Assembly (NCBI GenBank): GCA_963742405.1
Contig: CAVUMB010000007.1
Span: 124,001 to 188,000, forward strand
Direction of reading: 5' to 3'
Length of the DNA stretch: 64,000 nucleotides
From: JAGVSR01 sp963742405
Lineage (GTDB): Bacteria > Pseudomonadota > Alphaproteobacteria > Rhizobiales > Hyphomicrobiaceae
A model generated the notes under the pieces. That model ran no database searches and was not told the origin of the DNA. It worked only from the letters and a program-made list of their open reading frames with translations. Both the position numbers and the translations under genes were made by a program. Of this stretch, positions 8,400-17,004 are shown one piece after another (within the stretch, counting starts at the first letter, position 1; every line of letters starts with the position of its first letter).

Positions 8400-9645
8400 G
8401 GGATTGTCACTCCCTTCGCTTCGGCCACGCGAACAGCGCTCCACAAACCGTCTTCGTGAAATCCGTTGCGCTGCCAGGCGCCGCAGAACCAAAGCCCGCG
8501 CTGACCCTGAATCGACGGGATCTCCGCCTGTGCCGCAACGGCCTCGCGCGAAAAGATGGGATGCCGGAAGACATGGCGATCAATAACTGTGGCCGGATCC
8601 GGCTCGCGATCAGGATTGAGGCTGACGAAAACGTCCGCTCCCGGCAGACTTTGCAACTTGTTCATCCAGTAGGTGACGGACACATCATTATCGGCAACCG
8701 AGCCGCGGGCTGCATAAACCCAACTCGCCCAGGCCGCCTTCGACTGCGGCATGAGCCGCGCGTCGGTGTGCAGGACAGCCTCGTTGTCGCGAAACCTAAA
8801 AGCGCCAAGCACGCGCCGCTCGTGCGGGGTCGGGTCTGCGATCATCGCGAGGGAAGCATCGGCGTGCGCGGCCAGGACGACCTCGTCGAAGTGCTGCCGT
8901 TCCCCCGTACCCGTCACGACTTCGAATCCACCCTGTGTCGCTCGAACCGACTTGATACCCGCTCCTGTCCTGACGCGAGCACCGAGCCGGTCGGTCAACC
9001 GGCGCACATACTGCTCGCTGCCCCCATCGACAGTTCGCCAGGGATGATGCCCATTGACGGACAAAAGTCCATGGTTCTCGAAGAACCGCACAAACGTCTT
9101 GGCCGGGAATGCCAGCATCTGGTGCGGCGGCGTGCTCCAGATCGCCGCGCCCATGGGCACCAGAAAACGATCCTTGAACCACGCGCCGGGCGCCAGCCGG
9201 TCGATGAACTCGCCCAGCGTCGGGTCGCCGGGTTCGTTGAGAACCTGCTTCGCCGAGCGAAAGAACCGCATGATGTCGGCCAGCATGCGAAGATAGGCCG
9301 GTGAAACGATGTTTTTCTTTTGCGCAAATAACCCGGCCAGCGAACTCGCGCAGAACTCCAGTTCGCCATCGCCGTACCGCAGTCCGAACGACATGTCGCT
9401 GGGCTTGGTGGGCACGGCCAGCGCAGCAAAGAGCTTTGTCAGGAGGGGATAGTTAACTTCGTTGTAGACAATGAACCCGGTGTCGACCGGATGCGAGCCA
9501 TCACTCCGGGCCACGGTCAGCGTCCGCGAATGCCCGCCCGGCCCGCGACTGCACGTTCAAACAGCACCACGTCATGGTCGCGCGCCAGCATATCGGCACA
9601 TGCCAGGCCGGAAATTCCCGCCCCGACGACTGCAATTCGCGTCAC
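8390..9645 (-). pseudogene. FAD-dependent oxidoreductase (amine-oxidase-like), one frameshift
   Basis: The N-terminal frame (GTG at 9645, or an ATG at 9705) encodes the Rossmann dinucleotide motif VVGAGISGLACADML. It stops early near 9517. The rest of the protein, beginning AGGHSRT and VDTGFIVYNEVNYP, continues in another frame to 8390. The switch falls in the G/C-rich stretch about 9530-9548 and one missing base explains it. The two pieces join into a normal NAD(P)-binding amine-oxidase family member of about 418 residues. This family pairs with DUF1365 and Cfa genes; UfaD, a desaturase of furan fatty acid synthesis, is a candidate comparison. A consensus error is as likely as a real mutation. 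Confidence 0.8.
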
Positions 9646-9673
9646 GCTCTTTCGCCCCCACCACTTGTTATGT

Positions 9674-9688
9674 TGATCTACGAGATCA
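9674..9688. promoter_or_regulatory. palindrome in the divergent promoter region of the lipid-modification genes
   Basis: TGATCT-ACG-AGATCA is a perfect 6-bp inverted repeat with a 3-base spacer. It lies between the divergent oxidoreductase and DUF1295 genes. The half-site resembles the TGATCC -35 element of RpoE/ChrR-type (singlet-oxygen) promoters, but no convincing -10 follows. A dimeric repressor site is equally possible. Confidence 0.4.
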
Positions 9689-9731
9689 GTCTCGCGCTGG
9701 TTCACGTCAATCCGTTTTGCAGTCCCGCGCG

Positions 9732-10553
9732 TTGACTTTTAAAACACTCAACCGAAAGCGTATTGCCTTGGAATTGATCATCGCGCTCGCCGGGAGCCTC
9801 GCCGTCCTTTCGCTTGTCATGGCGGGAGCGCACGTCATCGCTATGCAGACCGGCAATGGCGGCTGGGCCGATACCATTTGGACATTCGGCGTCGGATTGG
9901 CCGGACTTACGGCAATTTTCATCCTTGGCGGGGCCAATCCGGGCCCGCGTCATGGACTGGTCGCGGTGCTCGCCGCACTTTGGTCTTTGCGCCTGGGCAC
10001 TTACCTGTTCACCCGTACGCGCGGCAAGTCAGAAGATGCCCGCTACGCCGACCTGCGGAAAACTTGGGGCGAGGATCATCCACGTCGCCTGTTCCTCTTT
10101 TTGCAATCACAAGCCTTTGCTGCCCTGCCCCTGGTCGGTGCCATTGCATTGGCCGCCAACCGGCCGGGCCCGCTTGACGTCTTCGATGCCGTCGGTGCGA
10201 TGGTCCTGCTGATCGGCGTTTTGGGCGGCGGCGCAGCGGACTGGCAACTTGCCCGATTCAAAAGCAATCCGTCGAACAAGGGCCGCATCTGTGATGCAGG
10301 ACTATGGAGCCTATCGCGGCATCCAAATTATTTCTTCGAGTGGCTGTCCTGGTGTTCCTGGCCGATCATCGCCTTCGATGTCGTGGGCTACCCCATCGGA
10401 CTGGTGGCGCTCTTGGCGCCGGCGATGATGTATTATCTGCTCGTCTACGTGTCCGGACTGCCTCCGCTTGAGGCCCACATGGAGCGCTCGCGTCCCGTGG
10501 AATTTGCAGCTTACAAGGCCCGGGTACCCGCGTTCTTTCCCAAGCTGCCCTAG
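9732..10553 (+). CDS. DUF1295 membrane protein (steroid 5-alpha-reductase-like)
   Basis: A membrane protein of about 273 residues with six or so hydrophobic segments. Its C-terminal pattern GLWSLSRHPNYFFEWLSW is the hallmark of DUF1295 / isoprenylcysteine methyltransferase-like enzymes. No ATG is available close to the first membrane segment; TTG codons at 9732 and 9717 are the best starts, and the only upstream ATG lies inside the divergent gene. It is transcribed away from the FAD oxidoreductase gene from a shared promoter region. It probably belongs to the same lipid-modification regulon. The substrate is unknown. Confidence 0.8.
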   Translation: MTFKTLNRKRIALELIIALAGSLAVLSLVMAGAHVIAMQTGNGGWADTIWTFGVGLAGLTAIFILGGANPGPRHGLVAVLAALWSLRLGTYLFTRTRGKSEDARYADLRKTWGEDHPRRLFLFLQSQAFAALPLVGAIALAANRPGPLDVFDAVGAMVLLIGVLGGGAADWQLARFKSNPSNKGRICDAGLWSLSRHPNYFFEWLSWCSWPIIAFDVVGYPIGLVALLAPAMMYYLLVYVSGLPPLEAHMERSRPVEFAAYKARVPAFFPKLP

Positions 10554-10645
10554 GTTCGCGCGGTTGCCGGCGTCGGAAATCAAAAATGATAACAACGCCG
10601 GGGTTGGTCATCGGTGATTGATCGTCGCGAAGCTGACGTCGACGC

Positions 10646-11059
10646 TTAACCTGTCGCCCCACCGTACCAGCGCGCGGCCAGCGTCCCGGCCACGGCGGCA
10701 GTCGCGGTCAGGAATACGCCCCATGTCATATCCAGGGCGGTGATGAATACTGGCCAAACCTTCATCGTCGCCTGGTTGGTGAGATCATACGTGCCGTAGC
10801 AGACGAGACCGAGCAGGGCGCCGTTCAGTGCCGCGGTCTGCAAACTGCCTCCATTCACCAGCGCGGGACTGATGGCAAACCAGACGATGCCGAAAATATA
10901 GAGAAAATAGAAGGCTATGGCCGGCCCGACGCGAATACCCTCCGGCAGCAGGATCTCGCCGATGCTTTGTCGGTAGGTATTGATCATCGACGTCAGCCAC
11001 ACGGCATCGACAGCCGCCATGTAGAGCCCCGCGGCGAGATAGGCGATCACGTATTTCAT
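10646..11059 (-). CDS. DUF2177 membrane protein
   Basis: A 137-residue protein with four predicted membrane spans and the family motifs DAVWLT (18-23) and GTYDLTNQAT (about 89-98). DUF2177 proteins commonly sit near Cfa and DUF1295 genes in alphaproteobacteria; that context suggests a part in envelope or lipid stress, which is inference only. It converges on the DUF1295 gene with 92 bases between the stops. Confidence 0.8.
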   Translation of the reverse strand: MKYVIAYLAAGLYMAAVDAVWLTSMINTYRQSIGEILLPEGIRVGPAIAFYFLYIFGIVWFAISPALVNGGSLQTAALNGALLGLVCYGTYDLTNQATMKVWPVFITALDMTWGVFLTATAAVAGTLAARWYGGATG

Positions 11060-11137
11060 CGTTCACCCTTCGAAAACGAAATTAGCTGTGTCGACTTCAC
11101 AAGTAAACGGAACGGACACGCGATCGGTTCTGTGCAT

Positions 11138-11725
11138 TTAAATCCAACTCACGGTGCTGTTTGCAACAACCAGAACTTGGTCTTGTGGACTTTCCAGGTC
11201 GGGGATGGTTGCAGGGTCGAGGCCGAGAAGATGCGCCCTGAGACAACGCGACACCCCGCCGTGCGAGGCCACGACAGTGTCGCGTTCGAGCGTCTCCACC
11301 CAATTGATCGTTCGCTTGAGGAGATCGGCATAACTCTCTCCGCCAACCGGCCGCCAGCGGAACGGGTCCGACTGCCGGTCCGCCAATCCCTGCGGATCGG
11401 TGTGGGGTAGATCGTCCTGCAGTTTTCCTTCCCACGATCCGTACGAAAGTTCGAGGAGGCGGCTGTCGACCCGGTATCCGTTGGGGTCCAACCCAAGTGA
11501 CGCGCGGAGGATCTGCATGGTTTGCTGCGCTCGACTGAGGGGGCTCGCGACAAAGTCGGCACCGGCAATGCCCGGCAGAAAGGCTCTCATCGCCTCGCCG
11601 TTGCGCCGCGACTGCGTCCGGCCGCGCTCGTTCAGGGGAACGTCGGTCTGACCCTGGTAACGCCTCTCTGCGTTCCAGTCGGTCTCACCGTGGCGCACGA
11701 AGTACAAGGTCAGGCCGGATCGCAT
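11138..11725 (-). CDS. histidine phosphatase family protein (phosphoglycerate mutase-like)
   Basis: A 195-residue enzyme with the catalytic YFVRHGETDWN motif (residues 8-18), the second conserved histidine in VASHGGVSR (about 152-160), and the acid residue in LLELSYGSWEG. These are all the landmarks of the dPGM/cobC-type phosphatase branch. The substrate cannot be told; relatives include alpha-ribazole phosphatase and broad-specificity phosphatases. It lies 70 bases downstream of fabI on the same strand and may share its transcript. Confidence 0.86.
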   Translation of the reverse strand: MRSGLTLYFVRHGETDWNAERRYQGQTDVPLNERGRTQSRRNGEAMRAFLPGIAGADFVASPLSRAQQTMQILRASLGLDPNGYRVDSRLLELSYGSWEGKLQDDLPHTDPQGLADRQSDPFRWRPVGGESYADLLKRTINWVETLERDTVVASHGGVSRCLRAHLLGLDPATIPDLESPQDQVLVVANSTVSWI

Positions 11726-11795
11726 GCTGTTCGCGGGCTCGCGCTAAAATCGTCCACGCATGTAGTGCATCGCGGCAACGGTCGCCATCCGCATC

Positions 11796-12644
11796 TCAAG
11801 TGTCGCTTTTGATCACCGAGATGTCGGGCGCATCCTCGTTTTTCATGCCCTGCACATGATAGCCGCTGTCGACGTGATGCACTTCGCCCGTCACGCCTCG
11901 CGACAAATCGGACAGGAGATAGAGCCCCGCGCCGCCGACGTCTTCAATGGTTACAGTTCGGCGCAGCGGCGAATTGTACTCATTCCAACGCAGAATATAG
12001 CGAAAATCCGAAATACCGGACGCGGCCAGCGTTTTGATCGGTCCTGCCGAGATTGCATTGACGCGCACGCTCGTGCGTCCGAGGTCAGCCGCCAGATAAC
12101 GCACGCTCGCTTCAAGGGCAGCCTTGGCGACACCCATGACGTTATAATGCGGCATGACCTTCTCGGCGCCATAGTAGGTCAGCGTGAGGATCGAACCGCC
12201 ATTGGTCATCAGCTTCTCCGCGCGCTGGGCAAGAGCGGTCAGCGAGTAGCAGGAGATCAGCATCGTCTGGGTGAAGTTTGCTTCCGTCGTGTCGACGTAG
12301 CGCCCATCAAGCTCGTTCTTGTCCGAGAATGCGATGGCGTGCACCATGAAGTCCAATCGGCCCCATTGCTTTTCAATTTCGGCAAAGAGCGCGTCAATGG
12401 AGGCCTTGTCGGACACATCGCACGGCAGCACCAGCGAGGCGCCGAGCTCAACAGCCAGCGGATCGACGCGCTTTTTAAGGGCGTCCCCCTGGTAGGTGAC
12501 GGCCAGTTCCGCACCTTGGGCTGCAACCGCACGAGCAATGCCCCAGGCAATCGATCGGTTATTGGCGATGCCCATGATGAGTCCACGCTTGCCGGCCATC
12601 AAATTGCCTGCCGGCACGCCGTCCCCTGCCCGTGGTTCAGCCAT
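11796..12644 (-). CDS. fabI: enoyl-[acyl-carrier-protein] reductase (NADH)
   Basis: A 282-residue short-chain dehydrogenase of the FabI type, which performs the last reduction of each fatty-acid elongation cycle. The nucleotide motif is GIANNRSIAWGIA (25-37), and the active-site pattern is Y-x6-K in YNVMGVAK. The start at 12644 follows GGGGAG at a good distance and gives a short non-conserved leader. It is the target of triclosan-type inhibitors in other bacteria. The next gene on the strand is the histidine phosphatase. Confidence 0.94.
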   Translation of the reverse strand: MAEPRAGDGVPAGNLMAGKRGLIMGIANNRSIAWGIARAVAAQGAELAVTYQGDALKKRVDPLAVELGASLVLPCDVSDKASIDALFAEIEKQWGRLDFMVHAIAFSDKNELDGRYVDTTEANFTQTMLISCYSLTALAQRAEKLMTNGGSILTLTYYGAEKVMPHYNVMGVAKAALEASVRYLAADLGRTSVRVNAISAGPIKTLAASGISDFRYILRWNEYNSPLRRTVTIEDVGGAGLYLLSDLSRGVTGEVHHVDSGYHVQGMKNEDAPDISVIKSDT

Positions 12645-12878
12645 GAGCTCCCCAATTCCTTATCTCGATGCGTGTAATTCGGCGGCATCCTACACAAAAG
12701 ACCTGAGCGGTCCAGTCTACGCTCAGCTATTCTGGCCGCCAACCGCAAGCGCGCGGCAACTCAGTTGGGCTTGCACCGTAAGCCGCTGAAAAGCATGACA
12801 ATTTTGTATCGCGACCACTGGTTGCTGCCTGCGCGGGCGACGCGGCCGATCGACCCGGCAGGCCGAACCAAGGACGTC

Positions 12879-13340
12879 TCAGCCTTCCAGGTTCCAGACA
12901 CCGTTCGCCTGCCGGCAGGCAACGCCTTCCGTCTTGCGGGTCTTGACCCCGGTCGTCATCATCACGACGACGTGCCGGCAGACCGCGCCCTCGACGTTCT
13001 TGAACGAGGAGGTCGGCTGCACCAACCCGGACAGGCGACCGTTGTTGCGATGCCAGACGTAGGTTGAACCGTCGGCCGTCGCGGAAAGTCCGTGCTGCAC
13101 GCTCGAAAGGGCGGCCACCTCATCGCCCGCATCGAGCGGACGTCCATCATCCGGCTGCGACCGGAGTTCGGCGAATTTCGGCCTCTGCTGCCGATTGGCG
13201 CTTTCCGGGCAAGAGCACGATGGCCCCGAGGCGCCAGCATCGGCCGATGCATCGCCGGTGGAAAGAAAGATCGCCGCCACTAGGGCAAAGGCGGTAAGGC
13301 CGCCGGCCGTCAACGACACGTAGGACAGGCTTTCACGCAT
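12879..13340 (-). CDS. exported protein resembling RT0821/Lpp0805-type surface proteins
   Basis: A 153-residue protein with a signal peptide (MRESLSYVS, hydrophobic core, cleavage near residue 35). The C-terminal domain has paired Cys/Arg motifs (AVCRHVVV and GVACRQANGVW), as in the RT0821/Lpp0805 surface-protein and 17-kDa antigen group. The start at 13340 was preferred over a longer frame that runs across the intergenic region into pdxH. It is divergent from pdxH with about 190 bases between. The function is unknown; a periplasmic or outer-membrane location is inferred. Confidence 0.68.
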   Translation of the reverse strand: MRESLSYVSLTAGGLTAFALVAAIFLSTGDASADAGASGPSCSCPESANRQQRPKFAELRSQPDDGRPLDAGDEVAALSSVQHGLSATADGSTYVWHRNNGRLSGLVQPTSSFKNVEGAVCRHVVVMMTTGVKTRKTEGVACRQANGVWNLEG

Positions 13341-13530
13341 GACTGAACTCGCACAGAAAAACAGGCTACAACTGTGGCTTCGAGGAAAGCCGAACGTCCG
13401 CATCCTGGCTGAACATGAATAAAAAAGTCTCAACAGACGTATCGATCGAACACGGCAACGCCAGCCGTTAACAATCACTGAGGACAGCAGCGCCGGGTCA
13501 CCCCCGCGTACGACATGAGAGATTGACGTC

Positions 13531-14172
13531 ATGAGCCAGCAAACCGACGCCACGCATCACGGTGACTTCGCCAATGCGGTGGAGCCATTCCTGCTGTTTG
13601 AAAGCTGGTTTGGCGAAGCGCGCGAGAAAGAAATCAATGACCCAAATGCCATGGCGATCGCCACCTGCGACGCCGCCGGTTTGCCCAACGTGCGGATGGT
13701 TCTCTTGAAGGGCGTCGACGGCGCGGGCGTACCGGGCCGTGGCTTCGTCTTCTATACCAATCTGGAAAGCGCCAAAGGCCGGGAACTTGCCGCCAATCCG
13801 AAAGCTGCGATCGTCTTTCACTGGAAAAGCCTCCTGCGCCAGGTGCGAGCGCGGGGGCTGATCACATCTGTCTCGACCGAAGAAGCCGACGAATATTACG
13901 CCTCACGCCACCGCACCAGTCGCATTGGAGCTTGGGCATCAAAACAGTCGCGGCCGCTCGAAAGCCGGCTCGCCTTGGAAAAAGCCGTCGCGGTCGAGAC
14001 CGCCCGCTTCGGCATCGGCGCGATCCCGCGTCCATCGCATTGGTCGGGCTTTCGCCTGACGCCACTGGAAATGGAATTCTGGTCGGATCGGCCGTTCCGG
14101 CTGCACGACCGCCTTGTTTTCCAACGCGCGGCGGCGGACGACCGGTGGACGAAAACGCGCCTTTATCCATGA
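13531..14172 (+). CDS. pdxH: pyridoxamine 5'-phosphate oxidase
   Basis: A 213-residue FMN enzyme that oxidises pyridoxine or pyridoxamine 5'-phosphate to PLP. Family landmarks include the FMN-binding RMVLLKGVD and FYTNLESAKG segments, and the C-terminal signature region beginning IPRPSHWSGFRL. The length is typical. PLP made here would serve hemA, serC and other PLP enzymes in the window. It converges on suhB, with only 6 bases between the stop codons. Confidence 0.95.
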   Translation: MSQQTDATHHGDFANAVEPFLLFESWFGEAREKEINDPNAMAIATCDAAGLPNVRMVLLKGVDGAGVPGRGFVFYTNLESAKGRELAANPKAAIVFHWKSLLRQVRARGLITSVSTEEADEYYASRHRTSRIGAWASKQSRPLESRLALEKAVAVETARFGIGAIPRPSHWSGFRLTPLEMEFWSDRPFRLHDRLVFQRAAADDRWTKTRLYP

Positions 14173-14178
14173 GACCGA

Positions 14179-14967
14179 TCAGCCGGCGACGAGCGTGCGG
14201 ATGGCTTTGACCATGTGGCCGTTGCCGGCAATCACATCGCCTTTGGCCAGCATCTTGTCGCTGCCCTGCAGATCGGTAACCAGTCCGCCGGCTTCGCGCA
14301 CGATGACGATGCCGGCAGCCATATCCCATGGCTTGATGTTGCGTTCCCAATAACAGTCAAAGCGCCCGGCCGCCGTCCACGCCAGATCGAGCGCTGCCGA
14401 ACCCGTGCGACGGATGCCGGCGACTTCGCGCATGGCCGTCGTCATTTCTTTCAGGAAGCCTGGATGTCCGGGCCGGCCGCGATGCGGAATGCCGGTGGCG
14501 ATGACAGCGTCGCCGACGGTTTTGCGCGCGGCCACGCGCAAGCGCCGCTTTTCGTTCAAGAACGCGCCCTTGCCCTTTTCGGCGGTGAACAGTTCGTCGG
14601 CGATAGGATTATAGATGACCCCCGCCACCAGTTGTCCGTCACGCTCAAGCCCGATCGAGATTGTGAACAAAGGAATGCCGTGCAGAAAGTTCGTCGTCCC
14701 GTCGAGCGGATCGATGATCCAGCGATGCGATTTGTCCGCGCCTTCGACTTCGCCGCCTTCTTCCATCAGGAAGCCGTACTGCGGACGTGCTTTGTTCAAT
14801 TCTCGAAACAAAATTTCTTCGGCTTTGTGATCGGCGGCGGAAACAAAGTTCGCCGGACCCTTGATCGAGACCTGCAGCTGTTCGACTTCCCCGAAGTCGC
14901 GCACGAGTGAACGCGCCGCCTTGCGGGCGGCCTGTGTCATGACGTTGATCAGTGCGGAAGCGGGCAT
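14179..14967 (-). CDS. suhB: inositol monophosphatase family protein
   Basis: A 262-residue Mg2+-dependent phosphatase. Metal-binding motifs are in place: FLMEEGG, then IDPLDGTTNFLHG (about 81-93) and WDMAAGIVIVREAGG near 210. The start at 14967 (MPASALIN) matches the family N-terminus; the longer frame runs into the Sel1 gene. SuhB acts on inositol-1-phosphate and, in enterobacteria, also in ribosomal RNA antitermination; which role applies here is unknown. Confidence 0.92.
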   Translation of the reverse strand: MPASALINVMTQAARKAARSLVRDFGEVEQLQVSIKGPANFVSAADHKAEEILFRELNKARPQYGFLMEEGGEVEGADKSHRWIIDPLDGTTNFLHGIPLFTISIGLERDGQLVAGVIYNPIADELFTAEKGKGAFLNEKRRLRVAARKTVGDAVIATGIPHRGRPGHPGFLKEMTTAMREVAGIRRTGSAALDLAWTAAGRFDCYWERNIKPWDMAAGIVIVREAGGLVTDLQGSDKMLAKGDVIAGNGHMVKAIRTLVAG

Positions 14968-15044
14968 GGCGGCCGGTTGTTGCTGGGTAGTGCCATTGCG
15001 CGAATTGCAGGAACACGGGCGCGACAGCGGGGAGGGACCATTGC

Positions 15045-16046
15045 CTAGCGGAGTGAGAGCCGTTTGTCCTGCCATTCCTGCGCGGCCTTTTGGGCCGCTT
15101 TCTTCTCACTGTCGGGCAGAGCGTCGACAAGCAGGTCAAGTTTTTCGTCTGCCACGCCGCCGGCCTTGGCGATAAGTCGCCATTTTGCGGCCTCGCCGGC
15201 ATTTTTCTTGATGCCACCAACCCCGTCGTTAAAAACCCAGGCGAGCCGGTTCTGCGCACCCGGCACGCCTTTTTCTGCCGCCGTTTGGAGCAGCGGAATG
15301 GCCTTGCTCTCGTCGGTCTTCAATCCGAAGCCGCGCAGCAGCATGACGGAGTAGTCGTACTGTGCCGCCAGCAGGCCTTGAGCCGCGGCTTTCGACATCC
15401 ACTGCGCCGCTTCGAGAGCATCGAAGTCGACACCGGTGCCATTTTGATAAAGCGCGGCCAGATCGTACTGGGCTTGTGCAATGCCTTGCTCGGCGGCGTA
15501 TTGAATGTGCTTGGCGGCGCGATAGGGATTTTCCGGCTTTCCGTCGCCTTTGAGGAACAGAAGGCCGAGATTGTAATTCGCGAGAGGATCCCCGGTTACA
15601 GCTGCTTTTTCATACATTTCCGCGGCAGCGACGCGGTCCTTGCCGACGCCCCGTCCCTCCGCGAGCATGTTGCCGTAGGCCAGCATCGCGGGCACGTCGC
15701 CCAATTGCGCGGCCCGCGCATACCAGCGCGCCGCCGTTATCTCGTCTTTGCCTACGCCCAGCCCACCCTCATAAATCCGGGCAACGAGCGTGTGTGCCTG
15801 CGGGTCACCCAGAGCCGCCTGCGACTCCGCCAGTGAGAGCGCAGTTAGATATTGTCCCTGGTCAAAGGCCTGGTAAGCGGAATCGTCGGCTTTCGCGGCA
15901 GGTGCCGGAGCTGTCGCGGCAGGAGCTGACACGGGCTCACTTTGGCCCAGTTGCGGCAGCTGCAACTCACCGGTGGCGACCAGAACGCCGACGGCGCCGG
16001 CGCCGGCCCCAATCGCAATCAACACGGCAAGCACGGTTTTATTCAT
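15045..16046 (-). CDS. Sel1-repeat (TPR-like) periplasmic protein
   Basis: A 333-residue protein with one N-terminal signal anchor (VLAVLIAIGAGAGAVGVLVA), an Ala/Pro linker and then about six Sel1-like repeats. Typical repeat cores are ARWYARAAQLGD and AEMYEKAAVTGD. Sel1 proteins act as scaffolds for protein-protein contacts, often at the cell envelope. The ATG at 16046 overlaps nothing; an in-frame TTG at 16064 would overlap the preceding ThiE-like gene. The latter's stop is 14 bases upstream, so the two are probably coupled. Confidence 0.82.
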   Translation of the reverse strand: MNKTVLAVLIAIGAGAGAVGVLVATGELQLPQLGQSEPVSAPAATAPAPAAKADDSAYQAFDQGQYLTALSLAESQAALGDPQAHTLVARIYEGGLGVGKDEITAARWYARAAQLGDVPAMLAYGNMLAEGRGVGKDRVAAAEMYEKAAVTGDPLANYNLGLLFLKGDGKPENPYRAAKHIQYAAEQGIAQAQYDLAALYQNGTGVDFDALEAAQWMSKAAAQGLLAAQYDYSVMLLRGFGLKTDESKAIPLLQTAAEKGVPGAQNRLAWVFNDGVGGIKKNAGEAAKWRLIAKAGGVADEKLDLLVDALPDSEKKAAQKAAQEWQDKRLSLR

Positions 16047-16060
16047 GCGGGGCTTCAGCC

Positions 16061-16720
16061 TCAAGTCGCGGGCGCTGTCATGGCGAGGGCTTGGACGAAC
16101 GGCGTCAGCATCGTTGCAATCTCGTCGGGCGAGATCGCGGCAGGCAGGCGCACGGCGACGAAATCAGCCCCTGCGTTCGTCAGCGCTCGCGCCTCTTCCG
16201 GTGTTTCCACGTCGAAAGCAACGCAGGGAATTTCAAAAATCTCGGCCCACCATTCAACGAGATCGAGACGGCGATTTGCCGCCGTCGCGCGATCTTCAAC
16301 GAAAGCGGGAATGCCGAAAGCGATGTAATCGGCCCCCGCCTCGCCAAGTTGCATCGCGTCATGGCGGGTCCGGCCCACATCGACCCCGACGATGAAACGC
16401 CCTCCGAGGTTTTCGCGCGCGTCCGAATAAGCTGCTGGCGCGGCCTTGGAGGCGGGCAGGTGCACGCCGTCGGCCTTTACGATCCGCGCCAGGGCGGCAT
16501 CGCCGGCGATCAGCGTCGCCACGCCAAGGTTCTGAATACCCGCCACACACGCGGCCAGATCAGGTGTCGCGAGAGGAGCATCAGCATCGAGTTCGATGAC
16601 CACCGTCGCGATGGGTCCGACCTTGAGTGCCGCAGCGGTGATGCGGACGAGATCGTCGCCTCTGCCAGCTTCGGCCGCAAGTGCCAGCAACAGCTGTGTC
16701 GAAACCCCTCTCTCAGACAT
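16061..16720 (-). CDS. thiamine-phosphate-synthase-like (ThiE-fold) protein
   Basis: A 219-residue TIM-barrel protein related to ThiE, which joins the pyrimidine and thiazole halves of thiamine. The ADGVHLPAS segment and GADYIAFGIPAF match the family fold. However, the usual phosphate and pyrophosphate-binding sequences are changed: the segment after VGVDVGRTRHDA lacks the canonical serine-rich H/T/K pattern. It may be a paralogue rather than the working ThiE. It is the first gene of the run with the Sel1 protein and suhB. Confidence 0.65.
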   Translation of the reverse strand: MSERGVSTQLLLALAAEAGRGDDLVRITAAALKVGPIATVVIELDADAPLATPDLAACVAGIQNLGVATLIAGDAALARIVKADGVHLPASKAAPAAYSDARENLGGRFIVGVDVGRTRHDAMQLGEAGADYIAFGIPAFVEDRATAANRRLDLVEWWAEIFEIPCVAFDVETPEEARALTNAGADFVAVRLPAAISPDEIATMLTPFVQALAMTAPAT

Positions 16721-17004
16721 GAACTTCCATCGTCAGTTGCACCGCGACCATGCGAACGGCTTCGGTTGGCCTTTGCCGTAGTGTTTCGGTATGCGCGGCT
16801 ATGCCGGATCGATTGAGGCGGAAAAGTGGCGGCGGTCCCAGGTGGAAAGCGGGTATAACGGACTCATTCCGGTGATAAAAATTCCAGCGACACCCCGTGA
16901 GCCTAGCATTCACTCCATAAATCGCCATGATCCCCGTACTTTTATGACGGTTGAGAATGAGCAATTCTTCCCGTCACTGATTCGGCCACCGGAGACCGTT
17001 CACA

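Noticed and set aside
13341..13553. Extension of the RT0821-like protein across the intergenic region
   Set aside because: The extra part is Cys/Arg-rich and overlaps pdxH; a clear signal peptide begins at 13340.
16713..16964. 83-residue minus-strand ORF upstream of the ThiE-like gene
   Set aside because: No ribosome-binding site, composition atypical of the window's genes, and it overlaps the next coding start.
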